From Thermogutta sp. (GTDB taxonomy: Bacteria; Planctomycetota; Planctomycetia; Pirellulales; Thermoguttaceae): DNA of 7,407 nucleotides. The notes below the pieces were generated by a model. It searched no databases. It worked only from the letters and a program-made list of their open reading frames with translations, and had not been told where the DNA came from. The stretch lies in contig JAAZNR010000414.1 of the NCBI GenBank assembly GCA_012798155.1, positions 1 through 7,407 on the forward strand, written 5' to 3'. The translations under genes and the position numbers were made by a program. Positions within the stretch are counted from its first letter, which is position 1. Each line of letters starts with the position of its first letter. Of the stretch, positions 6,123 to 7,407 are shown in pieces.

Positions 6123-7073
6123 ATGTCGCTGAATGGCCGATCTTCTTCCGAAAACGCCTCGGACGCACTTACGGTCGAGGTCACCAAAGGCGAGCGGCTC
6201 GGTCGTGCTATCGAATTGATCTGCACGCAATTTCCCGAGGAGCACCGAGAAGATCATTTCCGTTTCCTTTCGTCGCACTTGCGGAGGGCACCGCCGGGCA
6301 CCAGCGGGGTGTTGCACGTCGAAAGGCAGGGGCGATTGGTCGCCGCCGTCATGTGGACTATTTATCCGGGCAAAATTGCCATCCTTTCCGTGCCCGGCAT
6401 CGAGTCCGCCTCGGATCTACCCGTTGTCTCGACCCTCTGTCGTGCCGTCGTGGAAAGGTTGAGTGCAACGACAACGGAAATGATCTTCACCAGCCTCACC
6501 GAGAAACAGAGTCCGTTTGTGGAACCGCTCCAAGCTTCGGGGTTCGAATACTTGACTCGGTTGATCTACCTTGCGGCGTTGAGCAGTGATTTTCCAAAGG
6601 AGCCGCCTTCCACGCCGTATCATTTTGTCTTGCCACACCAAGTCTCCCAACTTCGCTTCACGGAGATCGTCGAGGCCACCTACCAAGGGACGCTCGATTG
6701 TCCCCAGCTTAACGGCATGCGTCAAACCAGCGACGTGCTTGCCAGTTATCGCGCTACCAGCCCTTACTCTCCGGATTTATGGTTCGCCGTGATGCACGGC
6801 GATCGGGCGGTAGGATGCCTTATTTTGGCGGACCACGCCGAGACGAACCAAATGGAGTTGGTCTACATGGGGCTGGTTCCCAGCGAGCGAGGCCAAGGTC
6901 GCGGTGCGGATGTGGTGCGACACGCCCAGTGGTTGGCGCAATGTCGCGGCCGCGACGCACTCTTGTTGGCGGTGGACACGGGCAACTACCCGGCTATCAA
7001 AACCTACCAACGGTTGGGGTTTCGGCAACTGGAGGAACGTGTCGTCTATGTCTGCTCCTTGCGCCGCGGCTGA
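6123..7073 (+). CDS. GNAT family N-acetyltransferase, two-domain
   Basis: A 316-residue protein. The ATG at 6123 is chosen because GGGGGG (6111-6116) lies 6 bases before it and it starts 13 bases after the epimerase stop. In-frame GTG 6060 and ATG 6075 would overlap the epimerase and add residues with no motif. The C-terminal half (about 165-316) is a recognisable GNAT domain. LWFAVMHGDRAVGCLILAD (219-237) gives the central strands, and MELVYMGLVPSERGQGRGADVV (244-265; key part RGQGRG, 256-261) is the acetyl-CoA pyrophosphate loop. LLAVDTGNYPAIKTYQRLGF (281-300) is motif B, with the usual Asn and Tyr. The N-terminal half (about 17-155) looks like a second GNAT fold without the RxxGxG/A loop, so it is probably non-catalytic. 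It ends in FEYLTRLIYL, paralleling the C-terminal FRQLEERVVYV. The tandem layout recalls MshD-like proteins, but the acceptor is unknown. Confidence 0.83.
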   Translation: MSLNGRSSSENASDALTVEVTKGERLGRAIELICTQFPEEHREDHFRFLSSHLRRAPPGTSGVLHVERQGRLVAAVMWTIYPGKIAILSVPGIESASDLPVVSTLCRAVVERLSATTTEMIFTSLTEKQSPFVEPLQASGFEYLTRLIYLAALSSDFPKEPPSTPYHFVLPHQVSQLRFTEIVEATYQGTLDCPQLNGMRQTSDVLASYRATSPYSPDLWFAVMHGDRAVGCLILADHAETNQMELVYMGLVPSERGQGRGADVVRHAQWLAQCRGRDALLLAVDTGNYPAIKTYQRLGFRQLEERVVYVCSLRRG

Positions 7074-7407
7074 GCACCACGACCGCCGCGAAACCCAATA
7101 GGGCGAAATGGCCGACAAGCCCGTATCCCCGCTCTCCTTCGGAATGTAACCTGCCTTCATCTAAGCAGTTACGATCTTGGCACGACCGCCTCTTCGCGTC
7201 GGTGCGGTCTTTCCTTCAACAATTCATCCCACGACCACGATTCATCTTCATGGTGAACGTCGGAAACGGTCCTTTAGCGATCGAAGACGGTTTTCCACGT
7301 ATTCGCACGGTACCGGCGAGACCACAGAAGATTTCCGCCCACCTTTCCCGCGCGGGGCTTTGATTGCAGTGCTTGCATCGGTACAATCATGCTCATCGGG
7401 TGACACA
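7074..7407. other. 334-base region without a recognised gene
   Basis: No open frame here has recognisable motifs. A short stem GACCGC (7184-7189) / GCGGTC (7204-7209), with a 14-base loop and followed by TTTCCTT, could be a weak terminator for the epimerase-acetyltransferase unit, but it begins 110 bases after the stop. A single TTTTCCACG (7291-7299) resembles a DnaA box at 7 of 9 positions, without companions. The right edge carries a candidate promoter. Confidence 0.55.
7360..7387 (+). promoter_or_regulatory. Candidate sigma-70-type promoter for a gene beyond the window
   Basis: TTGATT (7360-7365) and TACAAT (7382-7387) are separated by 16 bases, each one or two changes from TTGACA and TATAAT. 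Transcription would start near 7394, and the gene it serves would lie to the right of the window. This rests on the hexamers alone. Confidence 0.35.

Noticed and set aside
5270..6226. Long minus-strand frame (318 residues) opposite the epimerase
   Set aside because: It is a shadow of the epimerase coding strand; the plus-strand product has unmistakable YjeF_N motifs.
7291..7299. DnaA box suggesting a replication origin
   Set aside because: A single 7-of-9 match without a cluster of boxes or an AT-rich unwinding region is not evidence for an origin.

Overview
The window reads as an ordinary chromosomal stretch of a GC-rich bacterium, most likely a member of the Planctomycetota. This rests on protein style: a Tat-exported Gfo/Idh/MocA oxidoreductase beside a secreted glycoside hydrolase, a glycosyltransferase-39-type membrane protein with a C-terminal YYNALAGG...YWGD block, an ABC-2 permease ending in RRDIPVP, a stand-alone NAD(P)H-hydrate epimerase with a GNNAGDG loop, and a two-domain GNAT protein. 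No rRNA, tRNA, transposase, phage gene, cas gene or resistance gene was seen.

Layout. Bases 3-905 (+) are the C-terminal part of a polytopic glycosyltransferase-like protein whose start lies outside the window. It carries an in-frame pair of 39-bp direct repeats. Bases 1081-2421 (+) encode the Tat-signal oxidoreductase, followed by a strong hairpin. Bases 2574-4058 (+) encode a secreted clan GH-A-like hydrolase. It converges on an ABC-2 permease on the minus strand (4089-4913), and a hairpin there overlaps both stop codons. Bases 4914-5386 have no convincing gene but hold a candidate permease promoter with an overlapping dyad, several small palindromes and tandem repeats, and a hairpin-rich leader. 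Bases 5387-6109 (+) encode NAD(P)H-hydrate epimerase, with a GNAT-family acetyltransferase 13 bases downstream (6123-7073, +). Bases 7074-7407 are non-coding as far as can be seen and end in a plausible promoter for a gene outside the window.

How the genes may work together. The oxidoreductase and hydrolase share a strand and both look exported, which suggests extracytoplasmic attack on a carbohydrate; the substrate cannot be read from sequence. The permease has no ATPase partner in the window. The epimerase and acetyltransferase are probably co-transcribed: the first repairs damaged NAD(P)H, while the target of the second is unknown.

No clearly new multi-gene system is visible. The most curious items are the in-frame 69-bp-period repeat in the membrane protein, the dyad over the permease promoter, and the paired alternative hairpins upstream of the hydrolase and the epimerase.
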